DNA from: Rhodospirillaceae bacterium UBA1479
GTDB lineage: Bacteria; Pseudomonadota; Alphaproteobacteria; Rhodospirillales; Casp-alpha2
Length of the DNA: 64,000 nt
Reading direction: 5' to 3'
Assembly: GCA_002325375.1 (NCBI GenBank)
Contig: DCRZ01000003.1
Coordinates: 62,001 to 126,000, forward strand
Below are positions 1 through 8,690 of this stretch, one piece after another. Position 1 is the stretch's first letter; each line of letters starts with the position of its first letter. A program made the translations under genes and the position numbers. Under the pieces are notes generated by a model. It searched no databases and was not told the origin of the DNA. It was given only the letters and a program-made list of their open reading frames with translations.

Positions 1-1
1 C

Positions 2-508
2 GCCCGCTCCCCCCACGGCGGCTGGGCGACCTATCCGGCGGTTGAGAACCGCCACGTCAATCACATCCTGGACACCACCATGGCCCCGGCCCGTCTGCCG
101 GACGGCTTGGCCGATCAGGCCGTCGCCATCGCCCACGATTTGGCCGAAGCGCTGGACCTTGTCGGTCTGCTGGCGGTCGAGATGTTCGTGACCCGGGATC
201 AGCGCATCCTGGTCAACGAAATGGCCCCCCGCCCCCATAATTCCGGCCATTGGACCATGGATGCCTGCGCCACCAGCCAGTTCGAGCAACTGGTGCGCGC
301 GGTCTGCGGCCTGCCGCTGGGCTCCGTCGACTGCCACCACGACGCGGTCATGAAGAACCTGATCGGCGACGCCGTGAACGGCTGGCCCGACCTTTTGGCC
401 GATCCGGGCGCCCGCCTGCATCTTTATGGCAAAGCCGAAGCCCGGCCGGGCCGCAAGATGGGCCACGTCAACCGACTGTACCCCAAGGGCAAGCTGCCCA
501 ACGGGTGA
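2..508 (+). CDS. purK: 5-(carboxyamino)imidazole ribonucleotide synthase PurK, C-terminal part (5' end outside window)
   Basis: This is the C-terminal ~168 residues of an ATP-grasp enzyme. PurK carboxylates 5-aminoimidazole ribonucleotide with ATP and bicarbonate in purine synthesis. The frame is open from base 2. It carries the ATP-grasp metal-binding stretch VNEMAPRPHNSGHWT at about codons 72-86, which is characteristic of PurK, and then the C-terminal barrel ending in GRKMGHVNRLYPKG. The normal neighbour purE would lie upstream, outside the window. The stop is 16 bp from the stop of the convergent gene on the other strand. Only the start is missing because of the window edge; nothing suggests a pseudogene. 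Confidence 0.93.
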   Translation, partial: ARSPHGGWATYPAVENRHVNHILDTTMAPARLPDGLADQAVAIAHDLAEALDLVGLLAVEMFVTRDQRILVNEMAPRPHNSGHWTMDACATSQFEQLVRAVCGLPLGSVDCHHDAVMKNLIGDAVNGWPDLLADPGARLHLYGKAEARPGRKMGHVNRLYPKGKLPNG

Positions 509-524
509 CGGAGGAATCCCGGGA

Positions 525-1388
525 TCAGGCCGTGCCGGCCAGATCGTCCAGAGTGATGCGGCGCATCCGGTAGGCTTCCAGCAATTCGATCTCGACCGCG
601 ACGGAACGGCCCAGTTCGGCCAGCACCGTGTTCTTGACGAAGCGCTTCAGGTCCTCGGTCTGGCCGGGGAACACCAGGATATTGGTCAGCAACTCGCGCC
701 GCACCAGGGGCGGAAACACCAGCAATTCACCGACCAGCAACTGCTTGACCGCCGACGGGATGCGCAGGCTGCCGAACAGACGGTCGAGGCAGAAGCTGTA
801 GATGCCGAAATCCAGGCGTCCGGCAACATTGGCGGTGAAATCCTTGAATTCCTCGACGAAAGCCGCGGGCGTCATGGCGCCGTCCATCATGCGCCGGACA
901 TGGTCGAGGAATTCACGATAGCGTGCCCGGGCCGGGCTCAACTGATCGTTCAGTTCGGCCTCGATGGACTTGATCTCGGCCTCGCGGAAGCCCTTTTCCA
1001 GCAAGGTATGGGCGCTGTCGCGCACCCGCTCGTCCAGGGCCTGTTCCTCGATCAGCGAGAACAGCCGTTCATAGCTGTCGCGGTCGCGCTTTTTCTTCAG
1101 TTTCTTGGCCAACTGGCCGAGGGGCAGGATCGCCGCCTGGGCGACCAGTTTGTCACGGGAATAGATTGCCGCCATGGCGGCCGCGTCGGGGGGGATCGCG
1201 ATGTTGCGCGCGAAATCCTCGGTAATGACGAAGCGATGGCCGTCGACGACGGTCAGGTAGCGATTAAGCTTGCAGCATTCCAGGAAGTGATTGGCCAGAT
1301 TGACCGGCGCGACGGCGGCTTCCTGACGATAGGTCCGGCCGTTGGCCGGAGTGGCGGCGGCGGTTGTACCGGTTTGCGCAGCGCTCAC
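525..1388 (-). CDS. Conserved hypothetical, mostly alpha-helical cytosolic protein
   Basis: A 287-residue protein that I do not recognise. It starts with GTG, preceded by a good ribosome-binding site (AAAGGAG, about 9 bases upstream). There is no signal peptide or membrane segment. The first ~25 residues are low-complexity Thr/Ala. The rest is predicted helical, with a Lys/Arg-rich stretch (KKLKKKRDRD) near residue 100 and a C-terminal part with VGELLVFPPLVRRELL and VFPGQTEDLKRFVKN. It is separated by 115 bp from the COQ9 gene upstream on the same strand, so it could end a def-coq9 transcript. Its composition matches the neighbouring core genes, which argues for a resident gene of unknown role. 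Confidence 0.75.
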   Translation of the reverse strand: MSAAQTGTTAAATPANGRTYRQEAAVAPVNLANHFLECCKLNRYLTVVDGHRFVITEDFARNIAIPPDAAAMAAIYSRDKLVAQAAILPLGQLAKKLKKKRDRDSYERLFSLIEEQALDERVRDSAHTLLEKGFREAEIKSIEAELNDQLSPARARYREFLDHVRRMMDGAMTPAAFVEEFKDFTANVAGRLDFGIYSFCLDRLFGSLRIPSAVKQLLVGELLVFPPLVRRELLTNILVFPGQTEDLKRFVKNTVLAELGRSVAVEIELLEAYRMRRITLDDLAGTA

Positions 1389-1503
1389 GGTCCGCGTCTC
1401 CTTTTGCTCAAGACCCCATCAATCCCTGGGCAAAGCATAACCGACTGCGGCGCCGCCTGAAAGGTTTCCATAATGCGGGAAATTCAGCCCCGGCAGGGCC
1501 GCG

Positions 1504-2211
1504 TCAGGCCACCGGTCCGGGCCGGTGACGGTTGGTGGCCGCCTTCAGACGCTTGAGGAAGCCCAACGGCGACGGCAGACGGCCGAGCGCCTGTTCCGCC
1601 TTGGCTTTGTACATGGGAATCTTCAGGACATCGGCCAAACGCCGGTCCAGATAACCCCAAGTGTCGGCGAAACCGTCCGAGGAATCGGACAGCCAATACA
1701 GAATGGTCGAGGTATAGACCGGGGCCAGCAGCCCCCGCTTGGTATAATGGTTGAAATCCGCCGCCCGGTCGCCGGCCGCGTGCCAGATATGATCGCAGGT
1801 GCGCCAGGTCATACGCGCCGCCAGGGGCGCGTTCTGCGGCATCGCCAGGAACGACAACAGCCGTCGCATGGCCTCGCGGTAGGGCGCGTTCATTTCCAGC
1901 CGCAGGCGCACGCCCAGAGCCACCCGTTCCCGCACCTTGAGGGCATCCAGGTCGACCTTCGCCAGTTCCGACAGCATGCGCCGGTCGGACCAGTCGGCGA
2001 AATGGTCGGCGGCATCCGCCATGCCGCCCGGAAAGGCGCGCAGCACGTCCGCCGGCCCCAAGTCCAGGTCCCCTGCTCCCCGTTCCAGGGCTTTCCGCGA
2101 CCAGCCGTCGAACGGCACGTGGTCAAGCGCCGCCGCGATCAGGCGGTCGCGCAGGGCCATGTGGCGGGTGCGGGCCTCGTCGGCGGTCATGCGCGTCGTT
2201 TGGGCAGTCAT
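1504..2211 (-). CDS. COQ9 family protein (ubiquinone biosynthesis accessory factor)
   Basis: A 235-residue COQ9-like protein. The family has a TetR-like helical fold, binds lipid, and in eukaryotes and alphaproteobacteria supports the hydroxylation step of ubiquinone biosynthesis (COQ7 partner). Seen here: the N-terminal helix ALRDRLIAAALDHVPFDGWS, the ADVLRAFPGG segment, and the conserved C-terminal part with HIWHAAGD.AADFNHYTKR and LSDSSDGFADTWGYLDRRL (residues ~140-200). The start overlaps the deformylase stop by four bases (ATGA), so the two are translationally coupled. No DNA-binding role is implied despite the TetR-like fold. Confidence 0.9.
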   Translation of the reverse strand: MTAQTTRMTADEARTRHMALRDRLIAAALDHVPFDGWSRKALERGAGDLDLGPADVLRAFPGGMADAADHFADWSDRRMLSELAKVDLDALKVRERVALGVRLRLEMNAPYREAMRRLLSFLAMPQNAPLAARMTWRTCDHIWHAAGDRAADFNHYTKRGLLAPVYTSTILYWLSDSSDGFADTWGYLDRRLADVLKIPMYKAKAEQALGRLPSPLGFLKRLKAATNRHRPGPVA

Positions 2212-2771
2212 GCGGCTTCTCCGTCTTCGCTGTCGCTCTCATCGGCCATGATCGTGCGGGGCGCGCGGGCCATTTCCTCCGCAAAGCCGAAGGTCGACAG
2301 GTCGGTCATCCGCATCGGGTAGAGAATACCGTCCAGATGGTCGCATTCATGCTGCACCACGCGGGCGTGATAGCCTTTGGCCTCGCGCTCGAAGGTTTTG
2401 CCGTCCAGGCCCTGGGCGCGATAGCGGATATGGACTGCGCGCGGGACCCGGCCGGTCATCTCCGGCAAGGACAGGCAGCCCTCCCAGCCTTCCTCGACCT
2501 CGTCGCCGATGACCTCGATCACCGGATTGACCAGCACGGTCAGCGGCACGTCCTTCTTATCCTCACAACGCTCGCCCGGCACGCGGAATACCACGATGCG
2601 CAGCGGCACATGGACCTGGGGGGCCGCCAAACCGATGCCCGGCGCGTCGGCCATGGTTTCGACCATGTCGGCGATCAGGCCGTGAATGCGCGGATCCTTG
2701 GGGTCTTCGACCGGCTGGGCCGTGCCCATCAACACCGGATGTCCCATGCGCGCGATTTTCAGAATGGCCAT
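2208..2771 (-). CDS. def: Peptide deformylase
   Basis: Metalloenzyme that removes the formyl group from the N-terminal methionine of nascent proteins. The 187-residue product has all three family motifs: GIGLAAPQ (45-52), EGCLS (97-101) and HECDH (141-145). They provide the metal-binding Cys and two His and the catalytic Glu. I chose the ATG at 2771 rather than an upstream in-frame codon at 2843. It begins the canonical MAILKI N-terminus and has an AGGA ribosome-binding site eight bases upstream. The Asp/Glu-rich C-terminal tail is slightly longer than usual. It is divergent from rpsU and coupled to the COQ9 gene downstream. Confidence 0.95.
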   Translation of the reverse strand: MAILKIARMGHPVLMGTAQPVEDPKDPRIHGLIADMVETMADAPGIGLAAPQVHVPLRIVVFRVPGERCEDKKDVPLTVLVNPVIEVIGDEVEEGWEGCLSLPEMTGRVPRAVHIRYRAQGLDGKTFEREAKGYHARVVQHECDHLDGILYPMRMTDLSTFGFAEEMARAPRTIMADESDSEDGEAA

Positions 2772-2852
2772 CGTCGAAATCCTCTTGATCGGGGGGAGTG
2801 AAGACGCCTTTATGACGCCGGATGGTTCCCCGGGAAATAACACGTTTGCTCC

Positions 2853-2881
2853 TTCACAAGGGGATATCTATGTGATAGAAG
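2853..2881 (+). promoter_or_regulatory. Candidate sigma-70 promoter of rpsU
   Basis: TTCACA (2853-2858), a 17-base spacer, then TAGAAG (2876-2881), which gives a leader of about 75 bases before rpsU. The -35 matches consensus at 5 of 6 and the -10 at 4 of 6. Placement in the divergent def/rpsU gap supports it; the hexamers alone are weak evidence. Confidence 0.3.
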
Positions 2882-2956
2882 CCCGTCTTCCCGGACCGGT
2901 GATAGCACAGGTCCGATTGATTTTGTTGACTATAAGATTAGGAGCGTGACCTTACC

Positions 2957-3160
2957 GTGCAAGTCATTGTCCGAGACAACAACGTGGATCAGGCCCTCAA
3001 GGCCCTGAAAAAGAAGATGCAGCGCGAAGGCATCTTCCGCGAAATGAAGCTGCGCCGCTCCTACGAAAAACCCTCTGAGCGCCGGGCCCGTGAAAAGGCC
3101 GAAGCCGTGCGTCGTGCGCGCAAGCTTGAGCGCAAGCGGATCGAGCGCGAGGGCTTCTAG
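2957..3160 (+). CDS. rpsU: 30S ribosomal protein S21
   Basis: A 67-residue, very basic protein matching bS21 throughout: MQVIVRDNNVDQALKALKKK at the N-terminus, then the RRSYEKPSERRAREKAEAVRRARK helix region. bS21 sits on the 30S platform near the anti-Shine-Dalgarno region and helps initiation. The start is GTG at 2957 with a GGAG element at 2941-2944, slightly far from the start. It stands alone, divergent from def, and is followed by two stem-loops that look like terminators. Confidence 0.96.
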   Translation: MQVIVRDNNVDQALKALKKKMQREGIFREMKLRRSYEKPSERRAREKAEAVRRARKLERKRIEREGF

Positions 3161-3170
3161 CTCTCCGCCG

Positions 3171-3250
3171 GCCGCCGGTCCTTGGATGACCGGCCGTTTT
3201 CAATTTTTCGCAACGCCCCAGGTCCCGATTGGGACGGTGGGGCGTTTCGT
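3171..3250 (+). terminator. Tandem terminator hairpins after rpsU
   Basis: Two stem-loops follow the rpsU stop. The first pairs CCGGTC (3175-3180) with GACCGG (3188-3193) and runs into TTTT. The second pairs AACGCCCCA-type sequence (3212-3220) with its complement (3238-3246), with an inner GTCCC/GGGAC helix and a TTTCGTTT tail. The second hairpin alone would be an adequate intrinsic terminator. Confidence 0.7.
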
Positions 3251-3363
3251 TTGCGCGAACCGCAGTTGCGGAACCTTTTCGCGTGGATGCTTGACAGCCC
3301 TCTCCGAAATCCCTACCCGGATTGCACCCTGATGGCCGAATGTTCGGAAATGGGAAGGTGGCG

Positions 3364-5358
3364 ATGACGGCGGCGGACCTGCGGAAAGGGAATCTGGCCT
3401 TCCTGGAACAAGCCGCCGCGCCGGTGGCCGAAGCCCTTTCCCATCTACCGCCATCCGCCCCGGCGGCCCCTTCCCCCGAACCCCCGGCCAACCCGACTTT
3501 TATGTCACGCCTGGCCGTCCAGGCCCCGGAACCCGACGGTCGGGACCCTTATCTCACTCGTTTCATTCAGGATATCCTTACCGAGGCGCGGGCCGCGGAC
3601 ATTCCCCTTTTATCCTCTCCCACCTTTACCCTGTCCTGCGCCCTGATGGTGATGGGGGCACTGGAAACAGGCGGTTTGTTGAACTTTGTCCGCAAAACAC
3701 GCTGCATCTATCTGTTCGTCGTCATCGACGACCTTGAGCGGTTCAACGCCAACCTAGACCTCGTCGACTGGCCCGCCACGGCGCGTCAGGTGCGCAACCA
3801 TGGGGGAGAGATATTCTTCATCCCATCGGATGATCCGGTCGTGATCGCCGGCAAGGCATATTCGATCCTTTCCGCGACCGCCCCCTGGGCCCTGGACGCC
3901 ATGACGATTGCGGCCTTCGGCCCTGTCCCCATCGCCCAACCCCTGGCCGACACCCTGGGCCGTCTGGGCTATCAGGCGCTTTCGACGCTCGGCACCTTCT
4001 ATGACAACTGCCTGATGCTGCGAAATTCAGAGAGCAACCTGCGGCAGCCGGAATCCTTTCTGTACACACGCCGGGCGCGGCCGGCGCAAAGCCTCCCGGC
4101 CTGGGTGGTCGGCAGCGGCCCGTCGCTGGACACGGACCTTGCCTTCCTGAAGAAAAACCAGGATCGCGCGGTGATGATCAGCTGTGGGTCCGCCTTGGCG
4201 CCTTTGATGGCGGCGGGCATTTGTCCGGATTTCCATGTCGAGTTGGAAAACCTGAATGTCGGCATGGTCCTGGATCCGGTGGCCCGATCGTTCGATCTAA
4301 GCCCCATTCCCCTGGTTGCGCCGATCTCCGTCGATCCCGACGCCGTCGGCAAGTTCCGCTGCACCGTGTTCACCAGCCGCCAAAACCTGCCGACCCACTC
4401 CCTCTATGCCCTGGATATGGACTGCCAGCCGATCCTCGGGGAGCCGACGGTCAGCAACCTCGCCCTGGCTTTTGCCCGTGAACAGAATTTCCCGGAAATC
4501 TGCTTCTTCGGCACCGACATGGGCGCGCGCGACCGCGACCGCGACCATGCGGACGGCACCTGGCACCGAACGTCCGGCGACGATTACCACGCCCCTGAAT
4601 ATGACATTCCGGTGCCCGGCAACTTCGGCGGCACGTGCCAGACCTCCGCAGGTCTCTACCAGGCTCTACAGGCCCTGTCCCTGGCCGTGAAACACGACCC
4701 TAATGATCGCATCTATCTCAACTGTTCAGACGGCGCGGCGATCGAGGGCGCCCGGGCGGTTCGGTCTGCGGACCTGACGCCGCCGCCCGCGACGCAGCCG
4801 AAACAAAAAACCGTCGCGGCAATCCTCGACGATTTTGTTCCCTGGAACGCCTCCCGGATGCCGTCCCCCTGGCCGGGGCCGGAGATGATCGCGGAGATCG
4901 AGGGCCAGTTCCAACAACTCCGCGGTATCCTCAAGGGGATCCGGAATTTCGCCGACAAGGCCTATATCCCCATGGCCGGGCAGGTTTTCCGTTATGCGGA
5001 GGGGCATACCGAACTCGCCCCGGCGGGCGCAAAAAGCGCTGCCAACATCCTGGTCCGCGGGACCGTCGGCATGCACCTCGTATTCATGGAATACTTCCTC
5101 AACCGGCTGTCGACGCCCGACCATCTGGCGCATATGGGCCAAGCTTGCCTGCGGTTCCTGGACCGGTCGTTGAACGAGATCCTGGCAGATGCCCGGGATC
5201 GCATCGGCGGTGACCGCGTTCGAAACATCCCGGATTTCGATGCGATCCGCACACCGCCCGGCGCACAATTTCCGCCGGGGCCGCCGATGCCGCGCAACGC
5301 GCCTTGCCCTTGCGGGTCGGGCAAACGCTACAAGCAATGCCACGGGCGAACAGCCTAA
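3364..5358 (+). CDS. DUF115/Maf-type motility-associated glycosyltransferase with C-terminal SEC-C zinc motif
   Basis: A 664-residue protein of the DUF115 (MptE-like/Maf) family. Bacterial Maf proteins transfer nonulosonic acids such as pseudaminic acid onto flagellin. The core is seen at ~248-258 (VGSGPSLDTDL) and in FHVELEN and CFFGTDMGARDRD with a following Gly/Asp-rich loop. The last ~17 residues, PCPCGSGKRYKQCHG, form a SEC-C zinc-binding motif, not a standard part of Maf. The ATG at 3364 has a strong GGAAGG site; an in-frame TTG at 3322 lacks one. It sits apart from the flagellar cluster, which is typical of Maf genes. The family call is strong and the sugar donor unknown. Confidence 0.8.
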   Translation: MTAADLRKGNLAFLEQAAAPVAEALSHLPPSAPAAPSPEPPANPTFMSRLAVQAPEPDGRDPYLTRFIQDILTEARAADIPLLSSPTFTLSCALMVMGALETGGLLNFVRKTRCIYLFVVIDDLERFNANLDLVDWPATARQVRNHGGEIFFIPSDDPVVIAGKAYSILSATAPWALDAMTIAAFGPVPIAQPLADTLGRLGYQALSTLGTFYDNCLMLRNSESNLRQPESFLYTRRARPAQSLPAWVVGSGPSLDTDLAFLKKNQDRAVMISCGSALAPLMAAGICPDFHVELENLNVGMVLDPVARSFDLSPIPLVAPISVDPDAVGKFRCTVFTSRQNLPTHSLYALDMDCQPILGEPTVSNLALAFAREQNFPEICFFGTDMGARDRDRDHADGTWHRTSGDDYHAPEYDIPVPGNFGGTCQTSAGLYQALQALSLAVKHDPNDRIYLNCSDGAAIEGARAVRSADLTPPPATQPKQKTVAAILDDFVPWNASRMPSPWPGPEMIAEIEGQFQQLRGILKGIRNFADKAYIPMAGQVFRYAEGHTELAPAGAKSAANILVRGTVGMHLVFMEYFLNRLSTPDHLAHMGQACLRFLDRSLNEILADARDRIGGDRVRNIPDFDAIRTPPGAQFPPGPPMPRNAPCPCGSGKRYKQCHGRTA

Positions 5359-5404
5359 GCCGCCGCCCGACGCGTTCCCATCCGTTCAAAACGTGCGTAT
5401 GAGG

Positions 5405-6799
5405 TCAGCCCAGGGCCTGGACGATCTCTTCCGTCATCTTCTTGGCGTCGCCGAACAGCATCATGGTGTTGTCGGCGTAGAACAGCGGGTTATCGACCCC
5501 GGCATAGCCCGACGACATGCCGCGCTTGATGAACAGCACTGTGCCGGCCTTTTCCACGTCGAGGATCGGCATCCCGGCGATCGGGCTTTGCGGATCGGTC
5601 TTGGCGGTGGGGTTGGTCACGTCGTTGGCGCCGATCACGTAGGCGACGTCGGCGGTGGAGAATTCGTGGTTGATCTCCTCCAGCTCGAACACCTCGTCAT
5701 AGGGCACGTTGGCCTCGGCCAGAAGCACGTTCATATGCCCCGGCATGCGGCCTGCGACGGGGTGGATGGCATAGCGGACCTCGACCCCTTCGGCCTTCAG
5801 CATGTCGGCCATTTCGCGCACGGCATGCTGGGCCTGGGCCACGGCCATGCCGTAGCCCGGCACGATGATGACCTTGGACGCGTTCTTCATGATGAAGGCC
5901 GCATCGTCGGCGGCACCCGATTTCACGGACTTGCCTTCGCTTGACGTCGCGGCGGCGGCCCCGCCGGCATCCCCCCCGAAACCGCCCAACAGCACGTTGA
6001 TGATCGAGCGGTTCATGCCTTTGCACATGATGTAGGACAGGATCGCACCCGAGGAGCCGACCAGCGCCCCGGTGATGATCAGCGCCGGGTTGGACAGGGT
6101 GAAGCCGATGCCGGCCGCGGCCCAGCCCGAGTACGAGTTGAGCATGGACACGACCACGGGCATGTCGGCCCCGCCGATCGGGATGATCAACAAAAAGCCG
6201 ATGGCGAACGACAGCGCCACGATGCCCCAATAAACCGAATGGGATTCCGAGCCGACGAAGATGATGATGAGCGCCAGGATCGCGAGGCCGACCAGCAGGT
6301 TCAGCTTGTGCTGCCCCGGGAAGGTGATGGGCGAGCCCGACATCAAGCCCTGCAGCTTGGCGAAGGCAATGACCGAGCCGGAGAAGGTAATCGCGCCGAT
6401 CGCCGTGCCGAGCGACATTTCGACCAGGGACGCCCCCGGAATTTCACCGATCGCGCCCAGACCATAGGCCTTGGGATTGAACAGCGCCGACGTCGCCACG
6501 AACACCGCCGCCATGCCGACCAGGGAATGGAAGGCGGCGACCAGCTGCGGCAGGGCCGTCATCTGAATCTTCAGCGCCGTCACGGTACCGATGGTGCCGC
6601 CGATGAGGATCGCCAGGATGATCATGCCGAACGACATGACGCCCGGGTCCATCAGCGTGGTGACGATGGCGATGGCCATGCCGATGATCGCCATCATGTT
6701 GCCGCGGCGCGCGGTCTCCGGCGACGACAGGCCCCGGAGCGCCAGAATGAACAGCACCGAGGAAATGAGATAGGCGTAGCCCGTCCAGCTTGCGGTCAT
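5405..6799 (-). CDS. pntB: NAD(P) transhydrogenase subunit beta
   Basis: Membrane and NADP-binding subunit (domains dII beta plus dIII) of proton-translocating transhydrogenase, which uses proton motive force to reduce NADP+ with NADH. The 464-residue product begins with about eight or nine transmembrane segments and ends in a Rossmann-type dIII containing VPGYGMAVAQAQ, GRMPGHMNVLLAEA, YVIGANDVTNP and RGMSSGYAGVDNPLF, all near-identical to the family. It is the last gene of pntAA-pntAB-pntB. An Ala/Gly-rich linker with a SSEGKSVKSG stretch joins the membrane part to dIII. Confidence 0.97.
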   Translation of the reverse strand: MTASWTGYAYLISSVLFILALRGLSSPETARRGNMMAIIGMAIAIVTTLMDPGVMSFGMIILAILIGGTIGTVTALKIQMTALPQLVAAFHSLVGMAAVFVATSALFNPKAYGLGAIGEIPGASLVEMSLGTAIGAITFSGSVIAFAKLQGLMSGSPITFPGQHKLNLLVGLAILALIIIFVGSESHSVYWGIVALSFAIGFLLIIPIGGADMPVVVSMLNSYSGWAAAGIGFTLSNPALIITGALVGSSGAILSYIMCKGMNRSIINVLLGGFGGDAGGAAAATSSEGKSVKSGAADDAAFIMKNASKVIIVPGYGMAVAQAQHAVREMADMLKAEGVEVRYAIHPVAGRMPGHMNVLLAEANVPYDEVFELEEINHEFSTADVAYVIGANDVTNPTAKTDPQSPIAGMPILDVEKAGTVLFIKRGMSSGYAGVDNPLFYADNTMMLFGDAKKMTEEIVQALG

Positions 6800-6813
6800 T
6801 GTTCAGGCCTCCC

Positions 6814-7233
6814 CTATTTCTTCTCTTTTTTCTTGAACATGGCGAGCATTCGCTGCGTCACGATGAAGCCGCCGAAGATGTTCACCGACGCCAGCGTGAT
6901 GGCGAAAAAGCCCATCCAGGACGAGAAATCCATGCCCTCGGGCCCGGCCGCCAGAATGCCGCCGACGATGATCACCGATGAAATGGCGTTGGTCACGCCC
7001 ATCAGCGGTGAGTGCAATGCCGGGGTCACCGACCAGACCACGTAGTAGCCGACGAAGCAGGCCAGCACGAAGATGGTGAACAGGCCGAGGAAACTGTCGT
7101 GGCCGCCCAGGGCCGGGGCCTGTTGGGCGACGACGGCGGCGGCGTCCGTGGCCAGCTTCTGCGTCTGTTCGAGAAGCTGCGCGGCACCGGCCGCAAGTTC
7201 TTCAGCCTGTTTGGCGATCGTTGCGGTATCCAT
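6814..7233 (-). CDS. pntAB: NAD(P) transhydrogenase subunit alpha part 2 (membrane domain)
   Basis: A 139-residue separate dII-alpha subunit of the three-polypeptide transhydrogenase found in many alphaproteobacteria. After a polar N-terminal helix (~35 residues) it has three or four hydrophobic segments, including FVLACFVGYYVVWSVTPALH and ANIFGGF-type sequence, and ends with a Lys-rich tail. It lies 14 bp before pntB and 2 bp after pntAA on the same strand. In E. coli this part is fused to the catalytic domain; here it is split, which is normal for the class. Confidence 0.95.
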   Translation of the reverse strand: MDTATIAKQAEELAAGAAQLLEQTQKLATDAAAVVAQQAPALGGHDSFLGLFTIFVLACFVGYYVVWSVTPALHSPLMGVTNAISSVIIVGGILAAGPEGMDFSSWMGFFAITLASVNIFGGFIVTQRMLAMFKKKEKK

Positions 7234-7235
7234 CG

Positions 7236-8492
7236 TCAGTTCCCCTTGTCTTGGGTTTTGTCGTCGGACGTCTCGGCCGGTTTGTCATCGGCCTTCTTGG
7301 CCGCGGGCTTCTTGGCCGGGGCTTTCTTTGCCGGAGCCTTGGCCCCCATGGCATCCTTGACCCGCGCGTTCACGACCGCGCCGTCGCGGGTGACACAGCA
7401 GCCCTTGACGATCTCGTCATCCCAATCGATGGCCAGCGTGCCGGTCTTTTCCTTGTCCGTCAGCGGCGTCAGGAAGTTCAGAAGATTCTTGGCGTAAAGG
7501 TCCGACGCGGTCTGCGCCAGACGGCCCGGCAGGTTGAAAATCCCGATAATCTTCACGCCGTTCGGCGTGGTGATGGTCTTACCCGGCTGCGACATTTCGC
7601 AGTTGCCGCCGGCCTCGACCGCCAGATCGACGATCACCGCCCCGGCCTGCATGCTGGCGACCATCTCCTTGGTGATCAGCTTGGGCGCCGGGCGACCGGG
7701 GATCAGCGCCGTGGTCACGACGATGTCCTGTTTCTTGATGTGCTCGGCGACGACCTGTTTCTGCTTGTCGTAATATTCCTTGGGCATTTCCTTGGCGTAG
7801 CCGCCTTCGGTCTGGGCGTCCTTTTCCATTTCCGGATCGACGACCAGGAACTTGCCGCCCAGGCTTTCGACCTGTTCCTTGGTGGCGGGGCGCACGTCCG
7901 TCGCGGTGACGACCGCCCCCAGACGCTTGGCCGTGGCGATGGCCTGCAGTCCGGCGACGCCGACGCCCATGATGAAGGCCTTGGCCGGCGGCACCGTGCC
8001 CGCCGCCGTCATCATCATCGGGATACCGCGCCCGTATTCGGCGGCGGCCTCCAAAATCGCGCGGTAGCCGGCCAGGTTGGCCTGGGACGACAGTACATCC
8101 ATGCTCTGCGCGCGGGAAATCCGCGGCACCAATTCCATGGCAAAGGTGGTGATCCCGGCCTTGGCATAGGCCGCCACATCATCGGGCGAGGTCAGGGCCG
8201 CCAGTTGCGAGATCAGCACGGCGCCCTTCTTCATCTGGGCCGGCAGCGCCCCGGCGCCGGAGGTCGCGGGCGGATTGACCATGAGGACGATGTCGGCGGT
8301 CTTCAGCGCCGCCGCCGTGGCGATGGAGGCGCCGGCGGCCTTGTATACGTCGTCGGAAACGCTGGCCCCCTCGCCTGCACCCTTCTCGACGGCAACGTCA
8401 TAGCCGAGGCCGACCAGCTTCTGAATCACCTGAGGCGACGCGGCGACGCGGGTTTCTCCGGCGCGGGTTTCCTTGGGAATTACGATCTTCAT
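7236..8492 (-). CDS. pntAA: NAD(P) transhydrogenase subunit alpha part 1 (NAD-binding domain)
   Basis: Soluble NAD(H)-binding dI subunit, 418 residues. It opens with MKIVIPKETRAGETRVA, typical of the alanine dehydrogenase/PntA fold, and carries the Rossmann loop GVGVAGLQAIATAKRLGA and the conserved VDLAVEAGGNCE segment. The C-terminus carries a low-complexity Lys/Ala/Pro tail (KKAPAKKPAAKK, roughly residues 380-418) that is not part of the catalytic fold and may act as a flexible tether. It is the first gene of the operon; the leader holds an inverted repeat (8522-8553). Confidence 0.96.
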   Translation of the reverse strand: MKIVIPKETRAGETRVAASPQVIQKLVGLGYDVAVEKGAGEGASVSDDVYKAAGASIATAAALKTADIVLMVNPPATSGAGALPAQMKKGAVLISQLAALTSPDDVAAYAKAGITTFAMELVPRISRAQSMDVLSSQANLAGYRAILEAAAEYGRGIPMMMTAAGTVPPAKAFIMGVGVAGLQAIATAKRLGAVVTATDVRPATKEQVESLGGKFLVVDPEMEKDAQTEGGYAKEMPKEYYDKQKQVVAEHIKKQDIVVTTALIPGRPAPKLITKEMVASMQAGAVIVDLAVEAGGNCEMSQPGKTITTPNGVKIIGIFNLPGRLAQTASDLYAKNLLNFLTPLTDKEKTGTLAIDWDDEIVKGCCVTRDGAVVNARVKDAMGAKAPAKKAPAKKPAAKKADDKPAETSDDKTQDKGN

Positions 8493-8521
8493 GGCTCTGG
8501 TCCCCTAGCCCTTGGTCATTC

Positions 8522-8553
8522 AAGCACCGGTATATGACGTGTCTACCGTGCTT
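8522..8553 (-). promoter_or_regulatory. Inverted repeat upstream of the pnt operon
   Basis: AAGCACCGGTA (8522-8532) and TACCGTGCTT (8544-8553) pair over ten bases with one bulged C, leaving an 11-base loop. It lies 30-61 bases upstream of the pntAA start. It could be a 5'-leader hairpin or a dimeric regulator site. No known motif was recognised. Confidence 0.4.
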
Positions 8554-8690
8554 GCACAAGTATCGCACAGCCTTTAAATCCTGCGTCGGAAAGCTTTTTC
8601 ATGAAATGAAAATCACATGGAAATAATTCCGCATTATGGAATAGATGCTTAAAGCGTCCCGATTTCCGCCAGGTTGATGAAAGGCCCCCC

